Below are positions 62,005 to 64,000 of a DNA stretch of 64,000 nucleotides, one piece after another. The position numbers were made by a program, and so were the translations under genes. Location of the stretch: positions 186,613 through 250,612 of the forward strand of contig VXBA01002627.1 of assembly GCA_013399895.1 (NCBI GenBank), read 5' to 3'. The notes beneath the pieces are model-generated. The model was not told where the DNA came from and ran no database searches. It worked only from the letters and a program-made list of their open reading frames with translations. Within the stretch, counting starts at the first letter, position 1. Each line of letters opens with the position of its first letter. Source of the stretch: Serilophus lunatus (taxonomy: Eukaryota > Chordata > Aves > Passeriformes > Eurylaimidae).

Positions 62005-63117
62005 TGTAGTGGTTTTAAGCACTGTTTAGCATTCGGGGGGGGAGGGGGAGTTAAAAAAAGGTGACGGAAAAACTGAATAGAATGGTCAGCAGAAGTACTT
62101 TTTATTATAAGGGAATTAAATTAGAGAGGTAGGGTGATGACTAGTTGGAAGGGACAGGGGGGAAGGGTAGGAAAGGGTGTCTTTCCCTTCTCGCTCTCTG
62201 GAAGCACCTTCAGCCCTTCAGCCTCTCTGGAAAACACAAACACAGGTGAAAACCAACCAGCTCCCTCCCCTCCCTTTGTCCGAATACTTGCTCCCAGGTT
62301 GAGAGGAATGGGTGGAATCCTGCCGGGGGCCTGCAGACACTGGACACCGGGGCTGTGATGTTTCTCCCAGCAGCGGCGGCCGAAAAAAAAGAGCGGGGCG
62401 GGGCCGTGCTTTGACTTTTCAGGCCTTTTCCATCGTCGCCTGAATGTCGTCACCTTCTTCCTGGTCACGCTAGCTCCCCATTCGCCCAGTTAGTGGGGCC
62501 CCGCCTCACTTCTGGTGTTTTCTCATTGAAGAAACTCCCGAGTTCAGTCATTAGGCGCCATCTTTGTCCTTATGGCTGCAGCGCCTCAAGAGATGTCACA
62601 GCGCCAACACGATGCCAGGGCGAGCTCTCCATCGCTCTCTGTCAGCAGCCGTGATGCTGAAGTTCCCGGCCACGCTGGCCTGGGGCGTTTTGCCAATGCC
62701 TGTGCTCTGGGGTGGAGGTGAGGAGCCACTGCCCTCCCAGCCCGGGGTGGGGGTGGGGCCCCGGGAAGCCGTTGTGCCTGTGCGGGAAGGGACGATCCCC
62801 GTGCCCCGGGAATGGCAGAGGCAGGGAGGGGGCTAGAAAACTGCTGCCTGGCCCCTGGCCTTGGGGACACCAGGATCGGCACAGGTCCCACTCTGTCCCG
62901 GCCCCCAATCCCAGCTTCCTTCTCCAAAACCCGGGAGAACAGGTAAGCCCGGAGCCTGGCTTCCACAGGTAAAAAGGGTCCACCCCCGCTCCCCGGTCGG
63001 GACAGCCCCCTCCCCAAAACGGCTTTTTTTTTTTGAGGAAAAACTGAATTTTAATTGGGAAAGTGGGGTTTTCTCTCTCACAACCCCCTTTCAAAAGCCC
63101 TTTTTTAAACGGCTACA
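62005..63117 (-). mobile_element. Solo LTR, 1113 bp, antisense; relative of the 17.3-kb LTR
   Basis: On the minus strand it starts TGTAGCCGTTT and ends AAACCACTACA, so the ends form a TGTAG...CTACA inverted repeat. The 5-bp duplication GTGAT flanks it exactly. Minus-strand order: T-rich start, G+C-rich upstream region (about 63000-62400), YY1-like AAAGATGGCGCC (62565-62554) and AATAAA at 62106-62101, about 97 bp from the 3' end. It carries roughly 250-300 bp of G+C-rich sequence (about 62720-62990) that the 17.3-kb copy lacks. Clean duplication and TG...CA ends mark a solo LTR. Frames on both strands at 62121-63121 are composition artefacts. Confidence 0.9.
62101..62106 (-). terminator. LTR polyadenylation signal (minus strand)
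   Basis: TTTATT on the plus strand is AATAAA on the minus strand, at the position equivalent to the signal in the 17.3-kb copy. Confidence 0.6.
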
Positions 63118-63122
63118 GTGAT
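63118..63122. repeat. Target-site duplication GTGAT, right copy
   Basis: Exact partner of 62000-62004. Confidence 0.85.
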
Positions 63123-64000
63123 ATAAGATGATAAAACCTCCAATTCAATGAGCTCTGTGAAACACACATAAACCACAGAAAAGTGAATTATGTAAAAATT
63201 AAGCGGTAAAAAATGAAATCAAAAGGATATCCTGATTTAACAAAGTTGAAGAATACAAGAGCAAAAGAAGCACCAAGAGAATTCAGACACTCTTATGCCA
63301 ATACTCAAAATCTGATCAAACCTCATCTAACCGCAGTTTTGCTTCTCTGTAGTAGATGTACATACACATAATTCGTCATATATATATATATTCTTCAGCT
63401 CTTGTTAATAGTATCAAATGTTCATTGTGTCATTCTGATTACAGTCTGAAGCAACGTAGTGAGACAGGATTGCTTTTCACACTCCTTGTAGTGGCTCTCT
63501 TGTCCACCTCCTGTAAGAACCAACCGTTACAGACTACCTACTACAGAACAAGCTAAACTAGAGTTCCATAATGCTTTTGGACAGAAATATAATGCATATT
63601 TCTAATGGTTTTAATTTTATAGTCATCATGCTCTACATGATTTTTTTTTTCCATTTGTAATCATGTAGAACACATGATGCATCTAGAGGAAGGAGAAGGA
63701 AAAAAAAACTGGAGCACCAAAGGCAACAAAAATTATTACAAAAAAAGTTTCTTTTAAGACAGAGAAGCTGCTTTTCCCTTTCTCTATTTAACTTTTTCAG
63801 CTGGTGTCTCTAAGAGCACAAAACACAAAAGAATGAAAATTTGCACAAACCATTAAAAGCAGCTCTTCTGAACACTCAATTTTTGTTTTCTCATGATACT
63901 TGATACTTGAACAGCTGCTGTTTTTGCAGGCAGTCCCAGTTGCTGTTGTATGTCTTGCATGGAATTATACAGACATGTGAGTGTAAGAAGGTTTTATGAA
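63123..64000. other. A+T-rich sequence, no feature
   Basis: Nothing is recognised except a short (TA)n run at about 63377-63389 and the imperfect inverted words CATGATTTTTTTTTTCCA and TAATCATGTAGAACACATGA around 63635-63675. Confidence 0.45.

Noticed and set aside
62121..63121. Frames up to 150 codons on both strands
   Set aside because: They are inside the antisense solo LTR; the equivalent frames are not kept in the related copy at 17.3 kb.

Overview
This window is vertebrate nuclear DNA and looks like a gene-poor, A+T-rich stretch of a songbird (passerine) genome. Numerous CR1 LINE fragments with the typical 8-bp tail microsatellite show that it is avian. Two short elements, at about 15.71 kb and 60.86-61.00 kb, look like a tRNA-Ile-derived SINE with a CR1 tail. 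That matches the SINE described from passerines (TguSINE1), so a passerine host is the most likely reading. No bacterial-type features (operons, ribosome binding sites, CRISPR) are present, and almost all open reading frames are short chance frames.

Layout: (1) 0-9.9 kb is unique A+T-rich sequence with one long antisense CR1 fragment (3.12-4.19 kb) and a possible antisense LTR end (0.67-0.80 kb). (2) 9.93-10.25 kb, minus strand, holds the best candidate for host protein coding: a splice-acceptor-like site, a 78-codon open frame, a stop and two polyadenylation signals. (3) 12.6-13.4 kb is a sense CR1 3' end interrupted by a 479-bp hAT DNA transposon with a perfect 8-bp target duplication. (4) 14.0-14.7 kb is LTR-like, and 15.71-15.84 kb is a SINE. 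(5) 17.31-18.27 kb is an LTR of about 1 kb whose relative lies inverted at 62.0-63.1 kb. (6) 18.73-20.10 kb holds two CR1 fragments in opposite orientation. (7) 24.87-25.78 kb and 38.56-39.66 kb are solo LTRs with perfect 5-bp target duplications. (8) 31.38-31.74 kb is a compact LTR with CCAAT, TATA and polyadenylation signals. (9) 34.8 and 37.3 kb hold short antisense CR1 tails. (10) 45.71-46.26 kb is an antisense LTR of a common avian ERVL-type family. (11) 53.18-53.39 kb is a perfect 84-bp inverted repeat around a 38-bp loop. (12) 60.86-61.00 kb is a SINE and 62.00-63.12 kb the inverted LTR.

The recognisable structure is therefore mostly a record of retroelement insertion (CR1 LINEs, a CR1-dependent SINE, solo LTRs) plus one DNA transposon. 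The features most worth checking are the minus-strand candidate terminal exon at 10 kb, the hAT element nested in CR1, and the perfect palindrome at 53.3 kb. Element boundaries were set from TG...CA ends and target duplications where visible; family names come from recognition and were not checked against a repeat library.
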